DNA from: Myrmaecium sp. VS I D KN 1
Taxonomy: Eukaryota; Ascomycota; Dothideomycetes; Valsariales; Valsariaceae
DNA: 64,000 nt
Assembly: GCA_019775845.1 (NCBI GenBank)
Contig: JADQAV010000038.1
Span: 186,001 to 250,000 of the forward strand
Direction: 5' to 3'
Part shown: piece after piece, positions 1 to 12,111 of the stretch
Position numbering within the stretch: position 1 is the first letter of the stretch
Layout: each line of letters starts with the position of its first letter
The notes under the pieces: generated by a model
The model's database searches: none
What the model was told of the DNA's origin: nothing
Seen by the model: the letters and a program-made list of their open reading frames with translations, nothing else
Made by a program: the position numbers and the translations under genes

Positions 1-1433
1 GATGCACTGTGGGTAACGGGAAGGTCTAGGTATGGGCCGGTACATCTACCATGCCTGGCCACGGGAGAGGGCGCCTGGGCGGACGGCAAGGGGTTTAGGA
101 AGCAGAGCTCTACTTTGACTGGCCGCCTCTGACAATTCCGAAGCCGACTATTCTAGTTACGCAAGCGGCTTGAGTAAGTGTTTGAGGACCGTCGACCGGC
201 TCACAAAAACCCGGGGAGCGGGCGTAGGAAGGGAAGGACGGCTGGGGCGTCGAGGACGTGATGTTCCCGCACGGGCTAGCAGATACTGCACACAATTGTG
301 CTGTAGTAATGGTGAACGACGGGATGTTGGTGGGATTTCGGAGACGGAGCCACCTAAAGAGAGATAAGACTGGAACAAGCATTAGCCCGATCGTCAGGGA
401 TTCACTCCACTCGGCGAAAGAGATTTTAGCGTAAGATCTTGAGATGATGTGCAATCAGCGGAATCGTGCAGCGAATTGAGGCCCTTGGACGTGGGTCCGG
501 AGGCGAAGGTTGAGGGCAAGGCGGTCGTTCTACTGCAAAACACGTACTATTAAGCTTCGAATGAGGCCCTCTGGACATCACAAGGCCGCTGGAATGGGTT
601 GAGAGATGCATACGAAGTGGACCAAGGAGCGGAAGAGGAAAATTGTAGGTATCAAATGACTCTGATACGCCGCTTTGATGAAGGCGCCTGCTCCCCTCAT
701 TCGAAACAGCTGCAGCTGTCTCTGTGAACTCATGTCGTACGAATGGCGGTTAGGGCGTTAGGACGGCGATCGACAGACAGGAGCATGGAGGCAGTGACAC
801 GAGCCCTACACAGATACAAACCGCAGCGGCCGTCTCCGGGGCGGCGGTGATTGCTCCTCTGGAGAAAGAGAGCCGCTGGATCCTGGCCTCCTCGAACGCG
901 GCTGCGGATCGATGAAGTACCTTTCCGCGCTCGTAGGCCCGCAATCCGGCTACGATACCCGCGGCGTACAAGTGATTTGCTCCCGAACAATGCCAACAGA
1001 TGGCCCATTGTGCTGTTATAGATCAATGATACGGAGTAGGAAGCGAGCTTGTTGATCATGCTGCCCAAGATCGTTGCGCCAGTCCGCGCTCGCAGCGTAA
1101 TACTGTCCGCGGAACCTCCTCGATCTCGGACATCGCAACCTGTCTTCAACTTCTGAGCGATCTGTGGACCGGAAGAGCATCAAGTTCGACAATAGGTTGT
1201 GAGTATGTCGGCAACATAACAGATGAAGTAGTAAACCCCTTGGTCTTCCTTGGAGGATGGTGCTTGAACCCACGGAGCGCGTGTGACAGCGGGCATGTGT
1301 CAAGGTCAAGCCCGGGCCTGGGACCTCTAACGAGATGTCGCGTAACCGGCCTTAGCAGGGCTGTCTCCTGCTAGCTTTCCATCCACTGAGGAGGTTGCAG
1401 ACCAGCAAACGACGACATCCTGTGAATCCGGCC
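1..1433. other. 5' edge of window, no supported gene
   Basis: Only short open frames with no recognisable family occur here. The longest is a minus-strand frame at about 730-1149, and it has no credible start or splice context. The right end must hold the promoter and 5' leader of the asparaginyl-tRNA synthetase gene. I see no clear promoter element or repeat. Confidence 0.5.
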
Positions 1434-3196
1434 ATGCGCATATGGCCGTTCTCCCCGGGTTGCTGCTCGACAACGCTCGTGCACCCCTCGCGGTTTACAT
1501 CGCCGCGGCAGCTCGGCGTAAGATTTTCATCGAAGCTAGCAAGACCGAGCACTGCTGCACTTCTTGCCCAGCCGACTTCCACCGCAGCGACGCCATGTCG
1601 CAACCCCGGCGATACCATCACAGTTGACGGCTTTGTGAGGACGGTTCGCAAACAGAAACGGATTGCTTTCGCCGCGGTGGGAGATGGCAGTTCACTTGAC
1701 TCACTTCAAGTGGTGCTGAAACCGGATCAAGCCGAAGGGTGAGTTTTGGCCGGCTGTGAACGAGATAGTTCCAAGGACTGACGCCATCAATGTGCACAGC
1801 TTGTCTTCCGGTATTGCTGTCTCTATCACGGGGCAATGGCAACCTTCGCCTTCCGGCAAAGAGCAGGCCCATGAGCTCCACGCTGTCGATGTCCGGATTC
1901 TCGGCCAACACGATACTGCAGTACGTCATCCATCCCAATTCTTGCATTATACCCACATAAGATATGTTAACTTACGATTCTGTTTCTATAAAGACGTACC
2001 CGCTGCAGAAGAAGTACCATAGCCCGGAGTTTCTACGGACGATACCTCATCTCAGACCACGCATTCCTATCAACGCTTTATTGTTGCGCATGCGCTCCTA
2101 CATAATCGCCCAAATAACCCAGTTCTTCAATGAACGGGAGTTCATCCAGACACACCCTCCGCTGATCACGTCTTCCGACTGCGAGGGGGCCGGGGAGGTG
2201 TTCATGGTTGCAACTGAGTCCTCTTTGCGAAACGTGGAGGGATCCAAAGGCGAGGAGCATTTTTTCCGGTCTCCGAAGTATCTGACTGTTTCATCCCAGC
2301 TTCACTTAGAGGCATTGGCCCAGTCCGTTGGGAAGGTGTGGACTTTGTCGCCTACTTTTCGAGCTGAGCGAAGCGATACGCCTCGACATCTTAGTGAGTT
2401 TTACATGCTAGAAGCAGAAGCCGTCTTCGTTGAGAAAGCCGACGAGATCATGGACCTTGTAGAAGACATGCTTCGGCATGTAGTGAGGTCTTTGCAAACT
2501 TCTCAAATAGCAACGGAGCTGCTCAAGTACAGGACGAATCCCGTTAAGGGTGACTCCTCCAAAGGAAACGAAATCTCCGCAGAAGCTTTGTCAGGTCGGT
2601 GGGATGCTATAGTCAACGGTCCCTGGCCTCGCATCACATACTCGAACGCTATCAGAATCCTTCAAGAAGCATCACATCAAGGCGAGGCAGCTTTTGAGCA
2701 TCATCCCTCATTCGAAGCAGGTCTGCATGCTGAGCATGAGAAGTACCTTGCGGAAAGCTACGCCAAGGGTCCTATCTTCATTACTGACTATCCTCGGGAG
2801 CTCAAAGCGTTCTACATGTCCCCTTCGAGCAGTACCATCGATGATGGGAACGCGTCCCAGACAGTAGCATGTTTCGATTTGTTGGTCCCCGAAACCTGCG
2901 AGCTTGTGGGAGGTTCAATGCGTGAGCACCGCCTTGAACCTTTGTTGGAGTCTATGAAGCGTCATGGCATGAGCATACCGCCGCGGCACAGCAGCGCCGA
3001 CATGCCACCGGAGCCGACTGACATGGAACTGTCAACTCAGTCACTGCAATGGTATCTTGACCTCCGACGTTATGGGAGCGTGCCGCACGGGGGATTCGGG
3101 CTAGGTTTCGATCGCTTGATCAGTCACCTAGCCGGTGTATCCAACATTCGAGATGTAGTGAGTTTCCCTCGATGGTATGGGCGATGTGACTGTTGA
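1434..3196 (+). CDS. SLM5: Mitochondrial asparaginyl-tRNA synthetase
   Basis: Charges mitochondrial tRNA-Asn with asparagine. Exons 1434-1738, 1800-1920 and 1994-3196 give 542 residues. The first ATG is at 1434, and the Arg/Ser-rich N-terminus (MRIWPFSPGCC...) looks like a mitochondrial presequence. An OB-fold anticodon-binding domain follows at about residues 63-130 (ITVDGFVRTVRKQKRIAF). The class II catalytic domain shows SDCEGAGEVF, motif 2 FRAERSDTPRHLSEF near residue 264 and motif 3 GGFGLGFDRL near 509. The end, RDVVSFPRWYGRCDC, is typical of AsnRS. The two introns (61 and 73 nt) restore the AEG-LSSG and HDTA-TYPLQKKYHSPE joins expected for the family. A cytosolic AsnRS is less likely because of the presequence and the shorter length. 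Confidence 0.93.
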
Positions 3197-4136
3197 AGCA
3201 GATTACCTACCGTTGTTGGACACCATGGTCACGTGAACGCGGCACATGGACTCCGAGTATGGCGAAATCTCCTACTTACTGCACGGACTACAAAAATTTT
3301 CCTGAAGGACTACCATCATGGCCACTTGTAGGTTCGAGGAACGCGGAAGGGGTAACGCCTGCTTTTACTACGCGCATGTTTCTCGCGAGCTGCGGATCGT
3401 AAACTCGTCCTTGATGTCTCTGATCATGATCGACCTGATCTAGAATCTGATTAGATCCGATTTTTTTTTCTATACACCCTCGGGGTTTATTCGGCATCGC
3501 AGTCGTACCGCCGTGTGTGCTTCTGGCCCAGATGTGACACGCTGCGGAGTCTTTGCAAAGAGAGAAATCTGGCAGATGCAGGCAATCCGCTATATGACAG
3601 CTCCTTCCAGCAGGCATTTATCTTGTATGACTGTCTGCCGCTGGCAGCGGATTTGGTCTTGAGGATCGCATTCTCAACTTCGGACCTCCGCGGCAGCTTG
3701 ATTCCCGAAACCGGCGATCGACTGCCAAGTCGTTTTCTGGTCCCCATCGCCCCAATAGCTGTCTATTTCCTCTATGCAGGCAAATAAATAGATATAGATG
3801 TGATAGTTCCTAGTAGAGTCATGCCAATCTAGCAAGAGTCACAGCTCGATGACGTGTCTTGGGCGTCCTGAATGTTCAGCCTGGTTCGCGGAGTAATGCA
3901 ATGTGCCTTGATGATGTCGGCCGAAGACAGTGCGGACCCAAGCGTACATAGCCTACCTACCTACTTAGGAGTTTACAACATTTTCTTCAGCCCATCGCCA
4001 TCCATCAACCACCCTTAGTAGGCAAAAGGTCTCCGAACCTCCCGACCGCAGGTTGTCGCCTCGTCGCCTACTCCAAACGCTCTTTATCTCTTCCGTTCGA
4101 AGTTTCCTACGTCCTCGCCGAGGCGAGTTGGCTTAT
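3197..4136. other. Intergenic, AsnRS to mitoferrin
   Basis: The left part is the 3' region of the AsnRS gene and the right part the promoter of the carrier gene. It holds a run of CCTACCTACCTACTTAG near 3952-3968, a motif that recurs in other spacers of this window. No coding frame is convincing; a 90-codon frame at 3515-3787 has no recognisable content. Confidence 0.5.
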
Positions 4137-5455
4137 ATGGCCACTCATGACCGAGTTACCGTGGAAGAGGTCGAACATGAGTACGGCCTGTCCCGCTGGA
4201 CCCAAATGTCTTCTCACAGCTGACGCCGTGCCTAGCTATGAGTCTCTGCCACCAAACTTCTCGCTGTCGGCGAACATGGTAGCCGGCGCGTTCGCTGGCA
4301 TTGCCGTGCGTTAGAAGAAGCTCTTTGGTAGTGAGCTTGGTATGCTAAGCCTGCGACAGGAACATTCCGTGATGTACCCCATCGACCTTCTCAAGGTGAG
4401 CGCTATCAGTGCGATGTCTCAAGCTCTATCGCTAATTTGCTTCCACCGCAGACGCGGATGCAAATCGTCAATCCATCGCCGACCGCTGTATATACCGGAA
4501 TATCCAATGCCATGATCACTATTTCGCGCGCGGAGGGATTCAAGACATTATGGAGGGGAGTATCTAGCGTTGTACTAGGTGCAGGTTGGTAGACGTCTGC
4601 GCATGCATCTGATGGGAGGACTCTAATGATTGTCTCTATCAGGTCCCGCTCATGCTGTGTACTTTGCTACATACGAAGCCGTAAAGCACGCAATGGGTGG
4701 AAATGAGGGCGGAAAGCATGAGCATCATCCGCTTGCGGCGGGTAAGGCGATCATAGTCTCGTAGTCGTGGTGATACTAACTTACCTGTAGCTGCCAGTGG
4801 AGCTGCGGCTACCATTGCGAGTGATGCGCTGATGAACCCATTCGATGGTATGTGAATACATACCGTTGTACAAGTTGATTACTCACCACCGCCAGTCATC
4901 AAGCAACGAATGCAACTCCACGGCTCGACATACACGTCCATCGGACACTGCGCGAGAACTGTCTTCAAGAATGAAGGCATCACGGCGTTTTACGTTTCAT
5001 ACCCTACCACATTATGCATGACAGTGCCTTTCACTGCTTTGCAGTTCATGGCATACGAGTCTATGTCGAAGACGATGAATCCGACCGGACGCTATGATCC
5101 TTACACTCATTGCGCGGCTGGCGGGTTAGCAGGGGGTTTGGCGGCAGGCCTGACTACGCCGTTAGATGTGATTAAGACTTTGCTTCAAACGAGGGGATCC
5201 GTGAAGGACCCGGAAATACGCAATGTTTCTGGACTCTTCCAGGCGGCTGCTATCATCAAAAAGCGAGACGGTTACAGGGGCTTCTTTCGGGGTCTGAAGC
5301 CTAGGATCGTCACAACAATGCCTAGTACGGCGATTTGTTGGTAAGTAAAAGGCAGTTCACAGAGGGGTTGCCGACGCTAACCACATACTGACTATAGGTC
5401 TGCATACGAGATGGCGAAGGCGTTTTTCATTGCGCGCAACGAGTCGTTGCAATAG
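4137..5455 (+). CDS. MRS4: Mitoferrin-type mitochondrial iron carrier
   Basis: Inner-membrane carrier of the MRS3/MRS4 (mitoferrin) type, which brings ferrous iron into the matrix for haem and Fe-S cluster synthesis. Eight exons (4137-4180, 4236-4305, 4360-4395, 4452-4584, 4643-4741, 4791-4847, 4896-5340, 5398-5455) give 313 residues. All three carrier signatures are visible: YPIDLLKTRMQ, NPFDVIKQRMQ and TPLDVIKTLLQT. The N-terminal YESLPPNFSL and the MQIVNPSP stretch after the first signature are typical of mitoferrins. Every join keeps frame and matches the family. The gene is very intron-rich for its size: seven introns and exons down to 36 nt. MRS3 and MRS4 are one gene in most filamentous fungi, so the symbol marks the family only. 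Confidence 0.93.
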
Positions 5456-6353
5456 TATATCACAACACCTTCTGTGATTTCCCAGTGATCTTGCAACACT
5501 CACTCGGACTAATGTTCTTGCTCTAAGGATGCCTACGCGGGCAATGGGAGATGTTTCCGCCGTCGGTGGCGGACGAGATTTCATGTCGTAGAACTGCCAG
5601 GTTACGGCTTCAAGTCCTCTCGACCATCGGCGGTTGCTTCTCCTATCCCGGAATCAGGTTCGCACTCGGCCGCAATCCTTATACCATGTATCATGTTAGA
5701 GCTCTGGTTGGATCCTTATGGTCACTTCTCGGCGTCAGGAGAATTGATATTGGCTGCAGGTCTCGAAGCCAGAGAGAAAAACTTACTTTCGGAACTGTGT
5801 AAATATAAATAACCAGAAAATTCATTCACCAATTTAGTCCAGCCGCGCAACATCGCGGCCTGGGAAAATGCTTGCTTTTTCCTGTAGTATACTATCTACG
5901 AGCGTCTCTGCTGTGAAGCCGTCTGTTTGGACGACGAGGCCCGGAAAGGTGGCAAGGCGGGGGGTGGAGCTGAGGTATGTGCTTGTGCCTCATTGATAAC
6001 AGGGTTTCCAGCCACTGTGGCTTTGCGAAGATCTCTGACGGCGAAAGCCACACTCGACGTCACCAATCGACGCCGATACTGTACAGTACTCTGCTGTATG
6101 TAGTTCAGATGACTGGGTACTGTATCCTGCAAAGCCATCACCTGCCTTTCGGCATAGCCTCAAATCCTCACCACACCTCCTCCATACAAGTTACTACGCC
6201 TATAGTTCACCACTTTCCGGGCGTTACTTACGGGCAGTGGCGCAATCCCGCCATCACAAGGCTTGCTGCCGCGGAGTATCAATGTCTCGAAGTGCGCAAT
6301 AATCACGAGGAGAAGTTCTGCCATCGCTGTTCCTGCGGCCCAAACTCGCTCCC
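5456..6353. other. Intergenic, mitoferrin to SAP1-like gene
   Basis: 3' region of the carrier gene followed by the upstream region of the AAA ATPase gene. A 126-codon frame at 5977-6357 overlaps the ATPase start but shows no family resemblance. No repeats or RNA genes are seen. Confidence 0.5.
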
Positions 6354-8916
6354 ATGATGCGCAGTAATCCAGCCTCTGCTATGCAGAAGACATATGATGA
6401 CTGTTTCCTTATATGCTCGACAGCCATCTACTTCGAAGGCCAGGTCTGCTGTCCCTCCCTCTAGATCTCATGGATTATACCTCTCTAACACACAGCGCTG
6501 GCGTGTAGAATAACGAAGAGGAAGCCTTGCGGTGCTGGCGCAATGCCCTGGGCCAGATCAACTATTACAACGCACACCGCGTGCCGCCTAATTATCGACC
6601 GAAGTCCGAAACCGAAAAGGCCCTGCAGACGTCATTGCATGATCTAGAACTACAATGCAAAGAGCGCGTTGATCTTTTGGAAGCATTGAAGGAGAGCCGA
6701 TCTGAAGTGAAGCAGGTGAAGGATGCGCAATCAACAGACGATGCTAGGACTACGGCAGAAGCGACGTGGCTCACGAGTGCTCCGGCGGCACCCTCATCAC
6801 AAACCTCGAATGGCTGGCTTGGTGAAGGCACTGTTCCTCCTCTCGGCTATCCAGAGCTTTCGCGGCCCCCGCTGCCACATCGCGCGTCGTTGACATCCAC
6901 TAAGAGTCATGAGGAGGATGCTGCTCGAACCCAACGCCTACCGTTAGGTGGTCTTTCGGCTTCGATGCCTGTGTCTAGTCCAAGTCCGACTCTGAAGCAG
7001 AAAGACTCTAGGACATCTAGCCCGGAGAAAAAGGGAGGGATGCTTAGGACGCTACGATCTGGAGGGAAAAATGCCTCCCGATCCTCTCCTAGAATGTCGA
7101 ATACGCTTCGACCCAAACCACCCGCTGCCGCGAAGGCCGCAACGCAAGCCTGGGATTTGATATCGAAGGGATCAGGCAGAAGAATGGTACCGTCCCCTGC
7201 AGGAAGCACAACGGATCCTCTTGCCAGTTCAGCGTCGGCCGCAGCATCCCGAGAGCGTCTCGATTATTTTACCGAGAGTAGCCCATCATGGGGCCGACCG
7301 GGGCTTAGTCCCTCTGGTCTTCGTGTGCCTAGCCAGGAGAAGCTACACGAGACGAAGCTTAACAAAAGCAAGCAGAAGATCTCGGCCACTACGACGCACA
7401 GCGACCTGCATCTGGACACACTGCGGCCGCAGTCCGGACCCAGGGCTCTTTCGCAGAATAAGCAGAAGTTACCTCCTGTCCCTGCGAAACCGGACGTCGG
7501 TTTCTTGGCTTACAGAAAGGAGTACCCCCTTGAAAGCGAATATGGAAAGCAACTTGCCAAAGTAGCAGCGGCCAGGGCGGAGCCCACACTATCACCGGCC
7601 AGTAAAAAAGCTTCGCATCCTGTCACTCGACGAAAACCGGTCGGCTTGGATCCGTCAACGAGGAAACTAGCTTATAAGGACGTTGCGACTTCGTCTGGAA
7701 CTACTGAAGAAGAAGAAACCAGTAGCGGCCCGGAGACTATACCGATTTCCATCAAAGAGAAGGGCAAAGAAAAGGTCAGAGTTGACGCTGTGAATGACCG
7801 GTCAACACGACCTTTAACTCCTTCCTCTCAAGCTTCGATTGAAGGGAGCGGCTCGGAGAGTGATAGCCAAATAAGGGAATGGAGGAAGCGTACGGAAAGG
7901 GTCCTCAAGCATCTACCGCGCGGAGTGGACGAAGCAGCAGCGCAGCAAATCCTCAACGAAATCGTCGTCCATGGTGATGAGGTCCATTGGGATGATGTGG
8001 CTGGTTTGGAGGTTGCAAAAGCGGCTTTGAAGGAAACCGTGGTGTATCCCTTCCTACGTCCGGACCTATTCATGGGCTTGCGAGAGCCTGCGCGAGGCAT
8101 GCTTCTTTTTGGTCCCCCGGGAACGGGAAAGACTATGTTGGCGCGCGCGGTTGCCACAGAGAGCAAGAGCACTTTCTTTCAAATCAGCGCAAGCAGCCTT
8201 ACCAGCAAGTATCTGGGAGAGTCGGAGAAGCTTGTGCGCGCTCTCTTCGCGCTTGCGAAGGCACTGGCGCCGAGCATCATCTTTGTGGACGAAATCGACA
8301 GTTTGCTGAGCTCACGCTCGGGGAATGAGCATGAGGCTACAAGGAGGATCAAAACGGAATTCCTGATCCAATGGAGCGACCTGCAGAAGGCGGCAGCGGG
8401 AAGGGAGACGCAGAGCAAGGCGGAGAAGGACAGGGGTGATGCAAGCAGGGTATTGGTTCTTGCTGCAACAAATCTGCCATGGGCGATCGATGAGGCCGCC
8501 CGAAGGAGATTCGTGCGGAGACAGTATATACCTTTGCCTGAGCCCCATGTTCGGAAGCTGCAGCTGAAGACGCTCCTGAGCCACCAAAAACATGATATTG
8601 GGGAGGAGGAGCTAAACGAGTTGGTGAGGTTGACAGACGGTAAGTAAAATATTACTGCTGGACTTTTGTGTACGGCTGGACTAATGATGAAGCAGGGTTT
8701 TCTGGATCTGATATCACGGCGCTTGCGAAGGATGCAGCTATGGGGCCGTTGAGGAGCCTTGGGGAGAAGTTACTCCACATGACGATGGACGATATCCGCC
8801 CGATCCGCTTCGAGGATTTCCAGGCTTCGTTAAAGACGATCAGACCGAGCGTGAGTAAGCAAGGTCTAAAGGAATTTGAGGACTGGGCAGCAGAGTTCGG
8901 TGAGCGGGGAGGATGA
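6354..8916 (+). CDS. SAP1: MIT-AAA ATPase, SAP1/spastin-like
   Basis: AAA ATPase of the meiotic clade (VPS4, katanin, spastin, fidgetin). Exons 6354-6443, 6509-8639 and 8696-8916 give 813 residues. The N-terminal 90 or so residues look like an MIT helix bundle split by intron 1 ([17 protein letters not shown] joined to [20 protein letters not shown]). A Ser/Pro/Lys-rich, probably disordered linker of about 380 residues follows. The AAA core has Walker A GPPGTGKT near residue 565, Walker B IIFVDEID near 620 and the second region of homology [17 protein letters not shown] short VPS4-like C-terminal helix ends the protein. Yeast Sap1 is the nearest relative by layout; its cellular role is poorly defined. 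Intron 1 uses a weak GTCTGC donor, so the first exon is the least certain part. Confidence 0.88.
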
Positions 8917-9884
8917 TGAGGTGTCGTGGTAAACGTCCTACGCATCTGGTGGTGGCAGTCTGAGTCTTTATTATACCCGGAAGGCTGTTATCATGCATGG
9001 TTACGCTCGGTTGTAGCCTGGGTGCTGCGAGAGTCAGAATGACCATATTTTCAGCGGTTTACGAATTCCAAGACAGGGTCGCAAATCTCCGACGGAGCGC
9101 AGGACGCTTTCGAAAGGCATTGATGACGGCTTCTGGGAAATACCTGTGACATTCTATCCCTTCGGCCGCCTTTGACTACACCGGCATTTCGACAGACATC
9201 AGGCCAAGTTCACCTCCCCATTCGATTTGTCCACCGATACGGCACGATCAAGGCTTGATGAGGGAGGGCATCGAACGAGTATTTGCCAATTTCCCTCTCA
9301 CCACCCGCTTTCCCGACCGCCGTCTCCTTAGAGCAGCGTGGCGGTTGATCCGGCCTCCGACCGACACCAGGACTTACAGTATACATATAGCAAAGGGATT
9401 CAGCTCGCGCATAGGATAGGATAAGGATGTACATATATCATTCACCGCTTGCCTGGCTACAGGCCCAGTGGGCCCAGCATGCGGACCCGGGCTGCCGGAC
9501 TGAATCCGGGGTTCTACTCGGAGAACATCCCCTGCTCCTCTTTCACACACACGACGTACATACATACAATGTACATGAGCGCGTTGGTCCGTGGAGATCT
9601 TAAGTGTGTGCGTGTATCGGTGTTCATCAGGTTCCTGATTGCTACTGTGCCCGATCGCGGATGACACACTTTATGAGGGTACGTACGTACTACGGCACGG
9701 CAACAGATGCGTTTGCTCATTTCATCTTCTGACATTCCTCCTCCTGGTGCCGTCTCTGTTTATACCGATCTCATCGGTTCTACTATTCGACTACAACGAA
9801 GTCGACTCCTCTCGCAGCGCCTTCTCATCCATCGCTTCGCAACCCTCTCCCCGTGCCCACGAACCGACAGACCTACTGGCATGG
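8917..9884. other. Intergenic, 3' of SAP1-like gene
   Basis: No supported gene. The right part (about 9700-9880) contains a hydrophobic stretch in one frame (LLTFLLLVPSLFIPISSVLL) that could be the remains of a signal peptide for the FAD-oxidase pseudogene that follows. Confidence 0.45.
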
Positions 9885-11275
9885 CTGTGCCTTGTGAACC
9901 TTTCCTGTGCGACCCATCTGCTCAAGCCCTCCCCCTCAACCTGGCACGTCCTGAACGTCACCGTTAGCGGGAGCCTGATTTGATCCGCACCAAACCTCCG
10001 GCCCGCATCCGCAACCCACTTCCCGCTTGCACGACGACCACGCCGCCGTTCATCGCCACCGGGACGGACAGCGACCTCCGCACCGCCGCGGACCGGGTAG
10101 GGCCAAACAAGCCGCCGCCGGCGCTGAGCGCGGCGCCCGGGTGGGAGACCACTGCACCCCGGGCGGCTTACCCCGTTTCCATGGCCCACGCGCGCCGGAT
10201 TGTGGACGTGCGGGTGGCCGTGCTCTCCTGGTGGTGAGGAACACGGGGCGAGCGTGCGTGGGGGACGCACGGCTTCAAAGCTGTCCCGGTCGTTGGAGAG
10301 TCCGTGAAGGACGAGAGCACGGACGCTGGGGCGGGCGGGTACAGATGTTCGGTGTTTGAGGAGATGGGCGCGGGCGTGCTGGCTTTCGGACTCGATCGAG
10401 CGGCAGCGGAGCGAGGCCGGGGAGGGACAGACGGTGGACATCCACCGCTGAGCGGCATGCACGACGTCGCGGCCGACCATGTGCTGGAGATGCGAGTGCT
10501 GATGGAGGACGGGAGCTTCTACGATTGTGAGGAGAGTCGTCAAGGTGTTTCCAGGCTTCCCTCGAGCGGTGGTGACTACCTTTGCTTTCGGCGACAGCAC
10601 GACCACGCCGGAAGCGTTCTCGGCGGGTGTCCGAGCCTATGTCAATATTACCTTGGTCTCCTACGTGGATGCTGGCATCTACGCCCACTTTTGGGGTCTT
10701 CTCGCCGTCGGTCACGGGGTATTTTTACCTTGAACGGATGTCCTCTCTGCGCGCCAAACCCGACCAGATCCGCGACGGAGAGGCTGTTGACGCCTCTCCC
10801 GGCGAGGCTGAGCGAGCTAGGCTTCGACGTCTAACCGGAGCTGAACGCGTACTTCGGCTTCTACACGGCGTGGCAGGCCGGGTTGCCCCTGAAGCCGCGG
10901 CAATTAATGGCGCAACTGGATCGCGGCTGTTTCCAGAGGAGAAGTACGATTGTGGGGAAGTCAAATCAGACACTCAAAGCCGTTACAGCCAGCTCGGAGG
11001 CTGGGGATCTTCTACTTGCTCTCAGTTTGGCAGCCACCCTGGGGAGAGGCGGGATATCGAACAACAGCGTCATTTCGGCGTGATCACGGTGTCGCGCGCC
11101 AACTCCGGGATGAATGGGCCACCCAACACAACGGCAGGGGAGATCAAGGCGTTCATGTACGGGAGGATGTAGTAGTGGAGGGACGTCAGTCCATGAACGA
11201 GCAGTTATCTAGGAGAGAGCGATGTGCAGGAGCCGGACTTCCAGCGGAGCCTTCATGGTAGCTTCTAACACGGAT
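9885..11275 (+). pseudogene. Decayed FAD-linked (BBE-like) oxidase
   Basis: Remnant of a secreted flavin oxidase of the berberine-bridge-enzyme-like family. Family-like strings occur in the expected order but in changing frames: PSPSTWHVLNVTVSGSLI near 9920-9980, RTKPPA just after it in another frame, LVVRNTG near 10225-10245, HPPLSGMHDVAADHVLEMRV near 10440-10500, VFPGFPRAVVTTF with TPEAFSAGVRAYV near 10540-10650, LPARLSELGFDV near 10795-10830, NGATGSRLFPEEKY near 10907-10950, and the C-terminal ESDVQEPDFQRSLHGSF at about 11215-11265, ended by a stop. The glycine-rich FAD-loop segment expected between DGSFYDCEE and VVKVFPG is missing. Stops and frame changes cannot all be explained as introns. 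I rely on remembered family motifs; no alignment was made. Confidence 0.72.
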
Positions 11276-12111
11276 TGCTCCAGTGGAAGAGGGAAGGGAC
11301 CCGTGATCATGTCCTCTATGTTGGAGGTAGACAGTCTTGACGGCTATGTAGGGTATCGTAGGGTAGTAGAGAAGCAATGGGAGAGATACTCGAGACTGCA
11401 CTGCTTATCCTGAATCCTAACTGAAATGGGTAAGGGAGGGTGATATGGATGGACGTCAATGAAATAGCGCTTCTCCATACATAAGTGATCTTTGCGTGAG
11501 GATGGCTTGAGGAACGCATGTCCTGTCCGGTTAGCCGTAAGACAATTCCGCCGTCCTAGTCCTCATCCGACCGTTGGTGATATGCGACAAACCCAGTGGA
11601 CTACCAAAACAAACCGGCATTCTCACTGCAGCAGAGCGGTCAGAGTCAGCGTGAGGCGTCGGAGGTCTTCGAGCGTGCATGAGTGAAAGGACCAAGGCCA
11701 ATTCGGTGGTTCGGTGGTCGGCGGGTTTACGGGGGGTTGATGGCCCACAGAGCCTCTCCAGGTCCGTCTTGTTCGCTTCGCGACGGGACGGGAGCGTAAG
11801 GGACCCTTGCGCCCAGGCCGCTTTCCCTCGGGAGGATCTGACCAGCGAAAAAATTATCCCGACACTGACTGCACCTCATCCCATCCATCTCACCCCTCAT
11901 CCCCGCTCTCACCCACGATTTCTTATAACTTCCAACTCGCCGGGCCCCATCATCTCCTTCATCTTCTTTCTCGTCGTATCTCCCTTCTGCCTTCCGAGGT
12001 CACAGTGTGCTGGTGGTGTATAGACTCGAACTACTCACAATCTAGGTCCCTAAATCAACATCCTTGCCTCCCCTCCCAATCCTCAAGTCGTACTTTGTCA
12101 CACATACAACA
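11276..12111. other. Spacer and promoter of EMG1
   Basis: No coding frame with recognisable content. The last 250 bases are pyrimidine-rich (for example around 11876-11990), as is common at fungal transcription starts, and probably include the EMG1 5' leader. Confidence 0.5.

Noticed and set aside
730-1149. 139-codon minus-strand frame that faintly resembles the middle region of fungal Zn-cluster transcription factors
   Set aside because: No zinc cluster, no proper ATG or splice signals, and the likeness is only a hydrophobic helical pattern.
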